From Brevundimonas terrae (GTDB taxonomy: Bacteria; Pseudomonadota; Alphaproteobacteria; Caulobacterales; Caulobacteraceae), in the NCBI RefSeq assembly GCF_011761985.1, contig NZ_JAASQT010000002.1, positions 186,001-250,000 on the forward strand: 64,000 nt of DNA, written 5' to 3'. Shown here piece by piece: positions 25,525 to 34,419 of the stretch; the first letter of the stretch is position 1, and every line of letters begins with the position of its first letter. A program made the position numbers and the translations under genes. The notes below the pieces were generated by a model that did not search any database, was not told where the DNA came from, and was given only the letters and a program-made list of their open reading frames with translations.

Positions 25525-27621
25525 ATGGCTGATGCCCCCTTTATGAAGGACGGCATGGCTCGCCCCACGGGGCGGGATGCACTTGGCTGGCTGATGCGCG
25601 GCGAGGTGGGTCTGGCGGCGGGCGTGATCGGCATCATGCTGTTGCTGATCCTGCCCATTCCGGCCTTCCTGCTGGATGTGCTGCTGGCGATGTCGCTGGT
25701 GTCCAGCGTGCTGATCCTGATGACCGCCGTGATGATGAAGCGGCCTCTGGATTTCGCCATCTTCCCGACGGTTTTGCTGGTTTCGACGCTTTATCGTTTG
25801 GGGCTGAATATCGCCTCGACGCGCCTGATCCTGTCCAGCGGCGACAGCGGCCATAACAGCGCCGGTGCTATTATTGCGGCCTTTGGCGAACTGATGATGA
25901 GCGGCAGCTTTGTCATCGGTCTGATCATCTTTGCCATTCTTCTGGTGGTGAACTTCGTCGTCATCACCAAGGGCGCGACCCGTATCGCCGAGGTTTCGGC
26001 CCGCTTTACGCTGGACTCCATGCCCGGCAAGCAGATGGCCATCGATGCCGACCTGTCTGCGGGCCTGATTACCGAGGATCAGGCCAAGACCCGCCGCAAG
26101 GAACTGGAGCAGGAATCCACCTTCTTCGGGGCCATGGACGGTGCGTCCAAATTCGTGCGCGGCGATGCCATTGCTGGTCTGATCATCACCTTTATCAATA
26201 TCATCGGCGGCATGCTGATCGGTGTGATCCAGCACGGCATGTCGGCGGGCGATGCGGCCAATACCTATATCCAGTTGTCGGTGGGCGATGGTCTGGTCAC
26301 CCAGATTCCGGCCATCATCGTTTCGGTCGCGGCGGGCTTTCTGGTTACCAAGGCCGGCGTTGAAGGCTCTGCCGACAAGGCCTTTGTGGCACAGATGGCA
26401 ACCAACCCCGTGGCACTGGGTGTGGTGGCGGCGACATCGGGCCTGATGGCGCTCATTCCCGGCATGCCGATTATTCCGTTTGCCGCGCTGGCGGCCGGTT
26501 CCGGTTATCTGGCATGGAAAACAGGGCGCCAGCGTTTGCAGCCACCCCCTGCCGAGCCGGTCGAGGTGGCCCCGAGCGCCGATGTCGAGGAGCCGATTGC
26601 GACGGCCCTGACCATTGATGATGTGAAGATCGAGCTGGGCTATTCGCTGCTGGCCCTGATCAATGATCTGGAAGGCCGTCGCCTGACCGATCAAATCCGT
26701 GCCCTGCGCCGCTCGCTGGCGCAGGAATACGGGTTTGTGATGCCCAGCGTGCGTATCCTCGACAATATGCGCCTGCCCAATCAGGGCTATTCGATCCGCA
26801 TCAAGGAAATGGATGCCGGTAGCGGCGAGGTGCGTCTGGGCATGCTGATGGCGATGGACCCGTCGGGCCGTCAGGTGGAACTGCCTGGGGAACACACGCG
26901 CGAGCCGGCCTTTGGACTGCCCGCCACATGGATCGACGAGTCCCTGCGCGAAGAAGCGACCTTTAGAGGCTATACGATTGTGGACCCGTCCACGGTGCTG
27001 ACCACGCACCTGACGGAAATCCTGAAAGAAAACATGGCCGAGCTTCTGTCCTATACCGAGGTACAGAAGCTGATGAAGGAACTGCCGTCCGAGGCGCAAA
27101 AGCTAGTGGACGAGTTGATTCCGTCGGTGGTCACGGTCACGACCCTTCAACGTGTGCTGCAAACCCTGCTGCGCGAGCGGGTGTCGATCCGCGATCTTCC
27201 GGCTATTCTGGAAGGGTTGGCCGAGGCCGCACCGCATACGTCCAGCGTGACCACTCTGGTCGAGCATGTCCGCACGCGACTGGCGCGCCAACTATGCTGG
27301 TCCAATCGCGGCGAGGACGGTGCCCTGCCGATCGTCACCCTGTCACCAGACTGGGAACAGGCCTTTGCCGACAGCCTGATCGGCCCCGGCGAAGACAAGC
27401 AACTGGCCATGGCCCCCAGTCAGCTACAGGACTTTATCCGTGCCGTGCGCGATGTGTTCGAGCGGGCCGCTATGGCGGGCGAAAACCCTGTCCTGCTGAC
27501 CGGCCCGCAAATCCGCCCCTATGTGCGCTCGATTATCGAGCGTTTCCGTGGACAGACCGTGGTGATGAGCCAGAACGAGGTCCACCCCAAGGCGCGTCTG
27601 AGAACCGTCGGCACGGTCTGA
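25525..27621 (+). CDS. flhA: Flagellar type III export gate protein FlhA
   Basis: FlhA is the inner-membrane export-gate protein that receives substrates and chaperones for the flagellar rod, hook and filament. The 698-residue product has an N-terminal multi-pass domain (about 28-330) with the FHIPEP hallmarks AIFPTVLLVSTLYRLGLNIASTR and NFVVITKGATRIAEVSARF, and a C-terminal cytoplasmic domain that contains VQKLMKELPSEAQKLVDELIP. The length is normal. In Caulobacter flhA follows flbD; here the beta-lactamase gene lies between them. A GANTC site at 25475-25479 lies in the 58-bp gap upstream. Confidence 0.97.
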   Translation: MADAPFMKDGMARPTGRDALGWLMRGEVGLAAGVIGIMLLLILPIPAFLLDVLLAMSLVSSVLILMTAVMMKRPLDFAIFPTVLLVSTLYRLGLNIASTRLILSSGDSGHNSAGAIIAAFGELMMSGSFVIGLIIFAILLVVNFVVITKGATRIAEVSARFTLDSMPGKQMAIDADLSAGLITEDQAKTRRKELEQESTFFGAMDGASKFVRGDAIAGLIITFINIIGGMLIGVIQHGMSAGDAANTYIQLSVGDGLVTQIPAIIVSVAAGFLVTKAGVEGSADKAFVAQMATNPVALGVVAATSGLMALIPGMPIIPFAALAAGSGYLAWKTGRQRLQPPPAEPVEVAPSADVEEPIATALTIDDVKIELGYSLLALINDLEGRRLTDQIRALRRSLAQEYGFVMPSVRILDNMRLPNQGYSIRIKEMDAGSGEVRLGMLMAMDPSGRQVELPGEHTREPAFGLPATWIDESLREEATFRGYTIVDPSTVLTTHLTEILKENMAELLSYTEVQKLMKELPSEAQKLVDELIPSVVTVTTLQRVLQTLLRERVSIRDLPAILEGLAEAAPHTSSVTTLVEHVRTRLARQLCWSNRGEDGALPIVTLSPDWEQAFADSLIGPGEDKQLAMAPSQLQDFIRAVRDVFERAAMAGENPVLLTGPQIRPYVRSIIERFRGQTVVMSQNEVHPKARLRTVGTV

Positions 27622-27660
27622 GCGCAATAAGGGCGCTAGACACTGGTGGTTTGACACGGA

Positions 27661-29175
27661 ATGGTGGTGCCTATGAAACAACGCGCCCGCTTTGACGTCA
27701 CTTCCCTGAACTTTATCCGCCAGTCGCAGCCGATTTATCGACGCTTGCTGCTGCTGTTGGGGGCGGCCTTTGCACTGATGCTGATGACCAATGTGGGCAT
27801 CCTGTACATGGTGCGTCAGACCTCGGCCTATACCGAGATCGAGTTGAAGGGCCACAAGACCCAGATCGAGGGCTGGCGCCTGATCAGTCTGCTGACCGAC
27901 GCCGAGACGGGCCAGCGGGGCTTTATGCTGACGGCGCGCTCCGACTATCTGCTTGTTTATGACAATGCGCTGGAACAGTTGCCCGTCGTGCTGGAAAGGC
28001 TGGATGGTCTTGTGGCCGACGATGCGGAACTGTCTGCGCGACTGGACCGGATAAAGGGCCTTTACGAACAACGCCGCCGTCTGATGGTGGATACGGTTGA
28101 GATGACCCGTTCGGGCCGTATCGGCGAGGCGGTGGGGGCTATTCGCAGCGGTCAGGGCAAGGCCCTGATGGACGGTATGCGTCTGGAAGTCAGCGAGATG
28201 TCGGCCACGATCGACCGCCGGACCGATGCCGCGACCAATGCCGCCCGCTGGGCCCAGCGTATGAGCCTGATCCTGAGTATTGCTTCGGGGGCGTTGATGG
28301 TGATCCTGGGGGGGATCGGGGCAGGGCTGGTGCGTCGCCAGATTCACGACCTTCTCAAGGCCCAGAAACAACTGGACCGTATCAATGCGGGGCTGGAAGA
28401 AGAGGTGCGTGTCCGCACCGCCGATCTGGTTCGCGCCAACGAAGAAATCCAGCGCTTTGCCTATATTGTCAGCCATGACCTGCGGGCACCGCTGGTCAAT
28501 GTCATGGGCTATACATCCGAGCTGGAACAGATTGCCGGAAATGTCCGGACCCTGCTGACCCGACTGGATAAAGAGCATCCGGGACTTGTGGATGACGAAA
28601 CGCGTCTGGGTGTGTTTGAGGATGCGCCCGAGGCTATCGGTTTTATTCGGGCCTCGACCACCAAGATGGACGGCTTGATCAAGGCGATCCTGCAACTGTC
28701 ACGCGATGGCCGTCGCGATCTGAATCCCCAGCCTCTGGATATGCAGCAGATGCTTCAGGGCTTGGTGGATGCGGTGGCGCACCCGCTCTCGGAGAATAAC
28801 GGGCGGGTGGTTATCGGCGACCTGCCCACCATCAATCACGACCGTATGGCGATTGAGCAAATTTTCGGAAATCTGATTGATAACGCGATAAAATATCAGG
28901 ATCCGGAACAATCTTTGCTTTTAGAGATTAAGGGTAGGGAACTAGACGGTAATATGGTGGAATTCGAGATCATCGATAATGGACGCGGCATTGCGCCAAA
29001 GGACCATGAACGGATTTTTGAGCTATTCCGCCGGTCGGGACGTCAGGATCGTTCGGGAGAGGGGCTGGGACTGGCCTTCGTCCGCAGCAGCGTACGCCGT
29101 CTGGGCGGACAGATCACTGTCCGGTCCGATCTGGGCAAGGGCGCGACCTTCCTTGTCGTCCTGCCGCAGCAATAA
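27661..29175 (+). CDS. CHASE3-type sensor histidine kinase
   Basis: The 504-residue kinase has transmembrane segments at about 29-51 and 201-223 enclosing a CHASE3-like extracytoplasmic domain (LLTDAETGQRGFMLTARSDYL). A coiled coil (230-262) leads to a HisKA domain with H272 (SHDLRAPLVN) and a HATPase with NLIDNAIKYQ and DNGRGIAP. It phosphorylates a receiver, probably the CheY-like regulator 26 bases downstream. ATG 27661 or 27673 could be used. It lies 39 bp after flhA on the same strand and may be read through from it. Signal unknown. Confidence 0.92.
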   Translation: MVVPMKQRARFDVTSLNFIRQSQPIYRRLLLLLGAAFALMLMTNVGILYMVRQTSAYTEIELKGHKTQIEGWRLISLLTDAETGQRGFMLTARSDYLLVYDNALEQLPVVLERLDGLVADDAELSARLDRIKGLYEQRRRLMVDTVEMTRSGRIGEAVGAIRSGQGKALMDGMRLEVSEMSATIDRRTDAATNAARWAQRMSLILSIASGALMVILGGIGAGLVRRQIHDLLKAQKQLDRINAGLEEEVRVRTADLVRANEEIQRFAYIVSHDLRAPLVNVMGYTSELEQIAGNVRTLLTRLDKEHPGLVDDETRLGVFEDAPEAIGFIRASTTKMDGLIKAILQLSRDGRRDLNPQPLDMQQMLQGLVDAVAHPLSENNGRVVIGDLPTINHDRMAIEQIFGNLIDNAIKYQDPEQSLLLEIKGRELDGNMVEFEIIDNGRGIAPKDHERIFELFRRSGRQDRSGEGLGLAFVRSSVRRLGGQITVRSDLGKGATFLVVLPQQ

Positions 29176-29201
29176 ACCGTCCGCTTAGCCTTAAGGATAG
29201 G

Positions 29202-29639
29202 ATGATGAGTAATTCCGTTAAGATCGTGATGATCGAGGACGATCACGGCCATGCGCGCCTGATCGAGAAAAATATCCGTCGTGCCAATATTTCCAACGAC
29301 ATCATCCATTTCGACCATGGCGAAACGGGACTGGCCTATCTGATGGGCGATGAAGTGCGCGACAAGGCCTCGATCCTGATCCTGCTGGACCTGAATCTGC
29401 CGGATATGTCGGGCGTCGACATCCTGCAAAAAGTCAAAAATGACGAAGTTTTACGTCGTGCTCCGGTTGTGATTCTGACCACAACCGATGATCGTACCGA
29501 GATACAGCACTGCTATGACCTGGGCTGTAATGTCTATATCACCAAGCCGGTGGACTATGACGCCTTCGCTCTGGCCATCCGTCAACTTGGCCTGTTCCTG
29601 TCTGTGATCCAGGCCCCCATAATCAGTGCAGAGTCCTAA
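29202..29639 (+). CDS. Stand-alone CheY-like response regulator
   Basis: The 145-residue single receiver domain has acidic residues EDD (12-14), phosphoacceptor D63 (LLDLNLPDMSG) and a lysine in ITKPVDYD, close to the Rcp1 group that partners phytochrome-type kinases. There is no output domain, so it acts by protein contacts. GGATAGG precedes the ATG at 29202 (29205 is alternative). The next gene starts inside its 3' end (14-bp overlap). It is therefore the middle member of a three-gene signalling operon. Confidence 0.93.
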   Translation: MMSNSVKIVMIEDDHGHARLIEKNIRRANISNDIIHFDHGETGLAYLMGDEVRDKASILILLDLNLPDMSGVDILQKVKNDEVLRRAPVVILTTTDDRTEIQHCYDLGCNVYITKPVDYDAFALAIRQLGLFLSVIQAPIISAES

Positions 29640-30690
29640 TCTGTTCCGTCTCCTTTATATTGATGATGATCCCGGTCTTGGCCGCCTGATCCAGAAACAG
29701 TTCGAACGGGCCGGTCACAAGGTTGATCTGGCCAGCGACGGCGATATGGGGCTTGGGCTGCTGGCCGCGCAAAACTACGATGTTTGCGCGCTGGACCACC
29801 ACATGCCCGGGCGTGACGGGTTGGATGTGCTGCCGGAAATTCTGGCCATCGGGAATGCACCGCCTGTGGTCTATGTGACCGGCGCGCAAGATGGCCGTAT
29901 CGCGGTTGCGGCCCTGCGGACGGGGGCGGCGGACTATGTCATCAAGGATGCGTCCGAAGACTTCCCGCATCTGTTGCTGCGCGCGGTCGAGGATGCGCTG
30001 GAACGGCGCCGCCTGTCGCTGGCTGCCGAGCGGGTACAGGCCGAGGTCATTCGTGAACGCGACCGTGCCGAGGCCTTGCTGCGCGAGGTGAACCACCGTG
30101 TCGGCAACTCGCTGCAACTGGTCACCAGCTTTATCCATCTGCAACGGCGCCAACTGACCGATGTTGCGGCCCGCGACGCGCTGGATCGCGTTCAGGCGCG
30201 TATCGAGGCCGTCTCTCAGGTCCACCGCCGTCTCTATACCTCGGGTGATGTGACGGGTGTGGCGCTGGATGGTTATTTGCAGGGGCTGGTGGACGAGCTG
30301 TCCTATTCGATGGCCGCCGATAAGGGGGCGACCACGGTCCTGAGAGCCGAGCCGGTCTGGGTCTCGACCGATCAGGCGGTGGCGGTCGGTGTGATCGTGG
30401 CCGAACTGGTCACCAATGCGGTCAAATACGCCTATCAGCCGGGGCAGGGCGGGGAAATCCGCGTCCTGCTGGGTCATGACGGCGGAGCCTCGGTGCGCTT
30501 GAGCGTCGAGGATGATGGCGTGGGGATGGGCGATGCCAACCCCAAGGGCACCGGACTGGGTGGCCAGATACTGGCGGCCATGGCGACGGATCTGGGCACG
30601 AAAATCCAGTTCGAAAGTTCGACACAGGGCACGCGCGCGCATCTGGTTTTCACAGCCGAAGGCGTTCGCAAATCATCTTCGGGCCTGTAA
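29626..30690 (+). CDS. Receiver-HisKA_2 hybrid histidine kinase
   Basis: The 354-residue soluble protein starts with a receiver domain (DDD 13-15; D57 in CALDHHMPGRDG; K in VIKDAS), then a HisKA_2 dimerisation domain with H157 (REVNHRVGNSLQLV), typical of HWE/HisKA_2 kinases, and a HATPase domain (VTNAVKYAY, DDGVGMG). This kinase class often feeds the general stress response (LovK, PhyR partners) in alphaproteobacteria. The start is GTG 29626, overlapping the CheY-like gene. It lacks a membrane segment, so it is probably controlled through its own receiver. Confidence 0.92.
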   Translation: MQSPNLFRLLYIDDDPGLGRLIQKQFERAGHKVDLASDGDMGLGLLAAQNYDVCALDHHMPGRDGLDVLPEILAIGNAPPVVYVTGAQDGRIAVAALRTGAADYVIKDASEDFPHLLLRAVEDALERRRLSLAAERVQAEVIRERDRAEALLREVNHRVGNSLQLVTSFIHLQRRQLTDVAARDALDRVQARIEAVSQVHRRLYTSGDVTGVALDGYLQGLVDELSYSMAADKGATTVLRAEPVWVSTDQAVAVGVIVAELVTNAVKYAYQPGQGGEIRVLLGHDGGASVRLSVEDDGVGMGDANPKGTGLGGQILAAMATDLGTKIQFESSTQGTRAHLVFTAEGVRKSSSGL

Positions 30691-30699
30691 AAGCGTCCT

Positions 30700-31161
30700 A
30701 TGAAGCTGCAATTCGGTAACCCCCGCGCGGGGCTGGACTATCGTCATCGCGCCGCTGTGTTCGGCATTGCCGAGCGCGAGGGGCGTATTGCCTGCGTGCA
30801 TATCCGCCGTGACAAGGGGGCCTATTTCGACCTTCCCGGCGGGGCGCTCGAAGGCGAGGAAACCGAGGCCGAGGCGCTGGTGCGCGAGTTTGGCGAGGAA
30901 ACGGGGCTGGACGTGGTGCCGGTCGATCGGCTGACCGAAGCATCGCAATATTTCGTGCGGACCGACGGTCAGGCGCTGAATAATGTCTGTGGTTTCTGGA
31001 GCCTGACCATCAGCGGCTCGACCCCTGAAAACAAGCGCGAGGAAGACCATCAACTGGTCTGGCTGAGTCCCGAAGAGGCCTTGGTGAACCTGCGCCATGA
31101 AGCCCATGTTTGGGCGGTTGCGGCATGGCTGCGTTGGCGCGCGCAGGTGTCGCAGGGCTGA
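30700..31161 (+). CDS. Nudix hydrolase
   Basis: The 153-residue protein has a complete Nudix box from G48 to L70 (GALEGEETEAEALVREFGEE in part), with the metal-binding REFGEETGL segment. Nudix enzymes cleave nucleoside diphosphates linked to other moieties; the substrate is not predictable. It follows the hybrid kinase gene after 9 bp and may be transcribed with it. The csbD promoter starts immediately after its stop codon. Confidence 0.93.
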   Translation: MKLQFGNPRAGLDYRHRAAVFGIAEREGRIACVHIRRDKGAYFDLPGGALEGEETEAEALVREFGEETGLDVVPVDRLTEASQYFVRTDGQALNNVCGFWSLTISGSTPENKREEDHQLVWLSPEEALVNLRHEAHVWAVAAWLRWRAQVSQG

Positions 31162-31168
31162 TTTTTCA

Positions 31169-31193
31169 GGAACACCCTGCCGGTCGGGACGTT
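31169..31193 (+). promoter_or_regulatory. EcfG (general stress response) promoter of csbD
   Basis: GGAAC at 31169-31173 and CGTT at 31190-31193 are separated by exactly 16 bases. This is the alphaproteobacterial EcfG/SigT promoter pattern GGAAC-N16/17-CGTT. It lies 50 bases before the csbD start codon, in the correct orientation. An inverted repeat (31202-31208 with 31217-31223) sits in the leader. Activity is inferred. Confidence 0.8.
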
Positions 31194-31242
31194 TTCTTTA
31201 TAACCGCAGCCTCCCGTGCGGTTGTACTCAAGGAGACGTCTT

Positions 31243-31419
31243 ATGGCTGATAAAGATCGCATCGAAGGTGCCGCCAAGAATATCGGTGGCAAGATTAAAG
31301 AAGGCATCGGCAATCTGACGGGCGACGAGAAGCTGAAGGCCGAAGGCAAGGCGGACCAGATCGAGGGCAAGGCCCAGAATGCGTTTGGCGGCCTGAAAGA
31401 TACCCTCAAGGGCAAATAG
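31243..31419 (+). CDS. CsbD-family stress protein
   Basis: The 58-residue, lysine- and glycine-rich protein repeats a short helical motif (EGAAKNIGGKIKEGIGNLTG and EGKADQIEGKAQNAFGGLK), which is the CsbD family pattern. CsbD-like proteins are abundant in stress conditions, but their action is not known. ATG 31243 is set by AAGGAG at 31230-31235; upstream start codons are inconsistent with it. It lies behind an EcfG-type promoter, so it is probably part of the general stress regulon. Confidence 0.92.
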   Translation: MADKDRIEGAAKNIGGKIKEGIGNLTGDEKLKAEGKADQIEGKAQNAFGGLKDTLKGK

Positions 31420-31447
31420 GCCCTCACGGTCCCGTCACAGAATTTTC

Positions 31448-31475
31448 AAAGGCCGCGCCGCATGGTGCGGCCTTT
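31448..31475. terminator. Terminator between csbD and the VWA gene
   Basis: A 9-bp perfect stem (31448-31456 with 31467-31475) with a 10-base loop lies between convergent genes. The downstream T-run is modest, so strength is uncertain. Confidence 0.7.
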
Positions 31476-31482
31476 GTTCTAC

Positions 31483-32667
31483 CTATTTGGTCAGTATCCG
31501 CATGGCCTGATCCAGCCCCTCAAGCGTCAGAGGATACATGCGTTCCTCCATCAGTTCGCGCAGCAGGGTGATCGAGGCCGTATAGTGCCAGTGGCGTTCG
31601 CCAACGGGGTTCAGCCACACCGATTTGGGCCATTGCTCGCGGGCTCGTTTCATCCAGACCGCCCCCGCTTCCTCGTTGAAATGTTCGACCGAGCCACCGG
31701 GGATGGTGATCTCGTAGGGGCTCATACTGGCGTCACCGATGAAGATGACGCGCCAGTCGCTGTCATATTTGTGGATCAGATCCCATGTCGGGATGCGCTC
31801 GGCATGACGGCGGCGGTTATCCTTCCACACGCCTTCATAGAGGCAGTTGTGGAAGTAGTAGAATTCGAGATTCTTGAACTCTGTCTTGGCCGCCGAGAAC
31901 AGCTCTTCGCACATCTTGATATGGCCATCCATCGAGCCGCCGATGTCGAAGAGGATCAACACCTTTACCGTGTTGCGGCGCTCGGGGCGCATGTGGATGT
32001 CCAGCCAGCCCTGACGGGCGGTGCCGTCGATAGTGCCGTCGATATCCAGTTCATCGGGCGCGCCCTGACGGGCAAAACGGCGCAGACGGCGCAAGGCGAC
32101 CTTGATGTTGCGGGTGCCCAGTTCGACACTGTCGTCGAGGTTCTTGAACTCGCGTTTTTCCCACACCTTGACGGCGCGACCATGCTTGCCGGTGCCGCCG
32201 ATACGCACACCTTCGGGATTATAGCCGCCATTGCCGAACGGGCTGGTGCCGCCCGTGCCGATCCAGCGATTGCCGCCCTGATGGCGTTCTTTCTGCTCTT
32301 CGAGGCGCTGTTTCAGCGTCTCCATCAGCTTGTCCCAGCCGCCCATGGCTTCGATCTGGGCCTTTTCCTCTTCAGAGAGGAATTTTTCGTTCAGCAGTTT
32401 CAGCCAGTCTTCGGGAATGTCGGTGGTCAGGTCTTCGCCCGCACCGACGCTTTCAATGCCCTTGAAGGCCTTGCCGAAGGCTTGGTCGAAACGGTCATAA
32501 TGTTTCTCGTCCTTCACCAGCACAGCGCGCGACAGATAATAGAAGTCGTCGAGGCTGTGCTCGCCCACATCCTTGTCCATGGCCTCCATCAGATGGAGCC
32601 ATTCCTTGGGCGTCACCGGCACCTTGGCATCGCGCAAGGCTGTAAAGAAGGGCAGGAGCATGGGCAT
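31483..32667 (-). CDS. VWA domain protein, CoxE-like
   Basis: The 394-residue protein fits the CoxE/YehP-like VWA group (COG3552). The C-terminal half is a von Willebrand A domain with a MIDAS-like motif DIGGSMDGH (S replaced by G at the first serine of DxSxS), and the N-terminal half is charged and helical. CoxE-type proteins work with MoxR AAA+ ATPases to mature or remodel target complexes. Here no MoxR gene is in the window. The start is ATG 32667 or 32661; neither has a clear ribosome binding site. Confidence 0.85.
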   Translation of the reverse strand: MPMLLPFFTALRDAKVPVTPKEWLHLMEAMDKDVGEHSLDDFYYLSRAVLVKDEKHYDRFDQAFGKAFKGIESVGAGEDLTTDIPEDWLKLLNEKFLSEEEKAQIEAMGGWDKLMETLKQRLEEQKERHQGGNRWIGTGGTSPFGNGGYNPEGVRIGGTGKHGRAVKVWEKREFKNLDDSVELGTRNIKVALRRLRRFARQGAPDELDIDGTIDGTARQGWLDIHMRPERRNTVKVLILFDIGGSMDGHIKMCEELFSAAKTEFKNLEFYYFHNCLYEGVWKDNRRRHAERIPTWDLIHKYDSDWRVIFIGDASMSPYEITIPGGSVEHFNEEAGAVWMKRAREQWPKSVWLNPVGERHWHYTASITLLRELMEERMYPLTLEGLDQAMRILTK

Positions 32668-32718
32668 CAGAACCGGATGAAAAGCGTGGCCGAATAGACC
32701 ACGCAGCCTGGGTGGCGT

Positions 32719-33246
32719 CTATGCGCGGCGCAGGATGAACTCGTCATCCATCCAGTTGCCGACGGGGTACTGGTATTCGCCGACCTTTTCGAAGCCATAG
32801 GCATTGTAGAGCTTTTGCGCTTTTTCGTTGCCGCTCCAGACGCCGATCCACAAAGCACCCGAGGTGCGTGCCTGCATCCATTCCAGCGCCTGTTTCATCA
32901 GCGTGGTGCCAAGGCCCAGACCTTGGGCGTTCTTTGAGACGTAAAGGCGGCGCAGTTCGTATTCGCCGTCCTTGGCATCGGGGTGGGGCAGGCCGTTGGG
33001 GCCGAGATGGCACAGGGCTAGAATCTCGCCATCGCGCTCGGCCACCCAGAACACGCAGTTCGGTTCGGCAAGCCGTTTGGCCAGAGCGGCCTCGCCAAAG
33101 CTGTCCGTGTAGAATGTGGCCAGATCTTCTGCCGGATAGGGCACTTTGAAACCGTCGATAAAGGTCTCGGTAAAGGTGCGACAGCTGAACTCGGACAGAG
33201 CAGGCAGGTCGCGGGTTTCGGCGTCACGGATGATGATCTGGTTCAT
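32719..33246 (-). CDS. GNAT family N-acetyltransferase
   Basis: The 175-residue protein starts MNQIIIRDAETRDLPALSEF and has the acetyl-CoA-binding signature GLGLGTTLM near 110-118, followed by the typical tail GNEKAQKLYNAYGFEKVGEY. It acetylates a small molecule or a peptide N-terminus; the acceptor is unknown. It lies upstream of the VWA gene on the same strand with a 51-bp gap, so they may form an operon. Confidence 0.92.
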   Translation of the reverse strand: MNQIIIRDAETRDLPALSEFSCRTFTETFIDGFKVPYPAEDLATFYTDSFGEAALAKRLAEPNCVFWVAERDGEILALCHLGPNGLPHPDAKDGEYELRRLYVSKNAQGLGLGTTLMKQALEWMQARTSGALWIGVWSGNEKAQKLYNAYGFEKVGEYQYPVGNWMDDEFILRRA

Positions 33247-33464
33247 GCAGGCTGGATTAGCGCCAGATGGCTTTCATCTCCAGACCTTTAAGGCTGGCGG
33301 GGCGAATGGCGGGCCAAACTGTCACAGGCTTGTGATTGCAGCGATTTTTTAAGGCGGCTAACCAATGGATCCAAGGCGATAAAAAGTCGCACAGTTGTTT
33401 GGCACCAGACGGGGAGGCATGGGGCGCAACAAGCTGGATTTCATAGCTTTTGCATCCCGACAGG

Positions 33465-34091
33465 ATGACTTCCACCACACAGAATCCCCATCCCGAGCAA
33501 GATCGTGGCGTGGAGCGAAAAATCGGCACCATCACTCTGGCCAGGCACGGACGACCGGCCCTGTCGCGCAAATGCTGGCTGTCGTCGGACGGCTATCGTG
33601 ACTGGTGGCGACGTTATGATCTGGGGGGCCTACAGACCGGCCAGACCCCTCCGCAGGCATTGGTGGAGGCTGCCCGCAAGGCCGATGTGATCTTCGTCTC
33701 GACCCTGCCGCGTGCGCAGGAAACCGCGCAGGCCGTGGTGGACGGGCGGGACATCATTACCGACGTCATATTTGTCGAAGCGCCCCTGCCGCCACCGCGC
33801 ACACCGTCATGGTTTAAAATGCCGCCGCGCTTATGGGGCGTGACGGCACGTATCTGGTGGCACCTGTTTAACCGTAATGACGGGTTTGAGAGCCGCCGCG
33901 AGGCCGAAGCGCGTGCCGATCGCGCGGCACAGATGCTGATCGCGCGGGCAGAGCAGGGCGAGGATGTTCTGGTGCTGGCCCACGGCTATTTCAACCACAT
34001 GATCGGCCAGAAATTAAAGGCGCACGGATGGCATTTGACGCTGGATCAGGGCTTCAAATACTGGTGCCAGCGTCGCTTTGAAAAAGGCTGA
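33465..34091 (+). CDS. Histidine phosphatase superfamily protein
   Basis: From ATG 33465 the 208-residue protein has the phosphohistidine motif ARHGR (26-30; R27, H28, G29), a STLPRAQETAQ segment and the second histidine in VLAHGYFNH. These are the hallmarks of the phosphoglycerate mutase-like histidine phosphatase family, with phosphatase targets ranging from sugars to proteins. An upstream TTG (33450) is a weak alternative start; AGG lies immediately before the ATG. It stands alone, divergent from the GNAT gene with a gap of about 220 bp in which I see nothing. Confidence 0.9.
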   Translation: MTSTTQNPHPEQDRGVERKIGTITLARHGRPALSRKCWLSSDGYRDWWRRYDLGGLQTGQTPPQALVEAARKADVIFVSTLPRAQETAQAVVDGRDIITDVIFVEAPLPPPRTPSWFKMPPRLWGVTARIWWHLFNRNDGFESRREAEARADRAAQMLIARAEQGEDVLVLAHGYFNHMIGQKLKAHGWHLTLDQGFKYWCQRRFEKG

Positions 34092-34161
34092 ACGCTGATC
34101 CTTTGTCACAGCAAGCGAAGCAAGGATTGAACCCTTGCCGCGCGGCCTCTAGGTTGCGCCC

Positions 34162-34419
34162 ATGACCGAAGCAGCAACGCCCAATGCCATCCCCGCCGAC
34201 CTCAGCTTCGAGGACGCTTTGCAGCGCCTTGAAGGCATCGTGTCCCGACTGGAATCCGGTCAGGCCGGGCTGGAAGAATCCATCACGCTCTATGAGCAGG
34301 GTGCCCAGCTCAAGGCCCACTGCGAGGCCCGTCTGAAGGCGGCCCAGCTGCGTGTCGAAAAGATTGTGGTCGGCCCTGACCAGCAGGCACAGGGCGTGCA
34401 GGCTGCGGACTTCGGCTGA
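34162..34419 (+). CDS. xseB: Exodeoxyribonuclease VII small subunit XseB
   Basis: XseB pairs with XseA to form exonuclease VII, which degrades single-stranded DNA. The 85-residue protein has the family core FEDALQRLEGIVSRLESGQ (about 15-33) and LEESITLYEQGAQLKAHCEARL. xseB is commonly followed by the prenyl synthase ispA; here the csaA gene comes first. Its TGA overlaps the csaA ATG. Confidence 0.95.
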   Translation: MTEAATPNAIPADLSFEDALQRLEGIVSRLESGQAGLEESITLYEQGAQLKAHCEARLKAAQLRVEKIVVGPDQQAQGVQAADFG

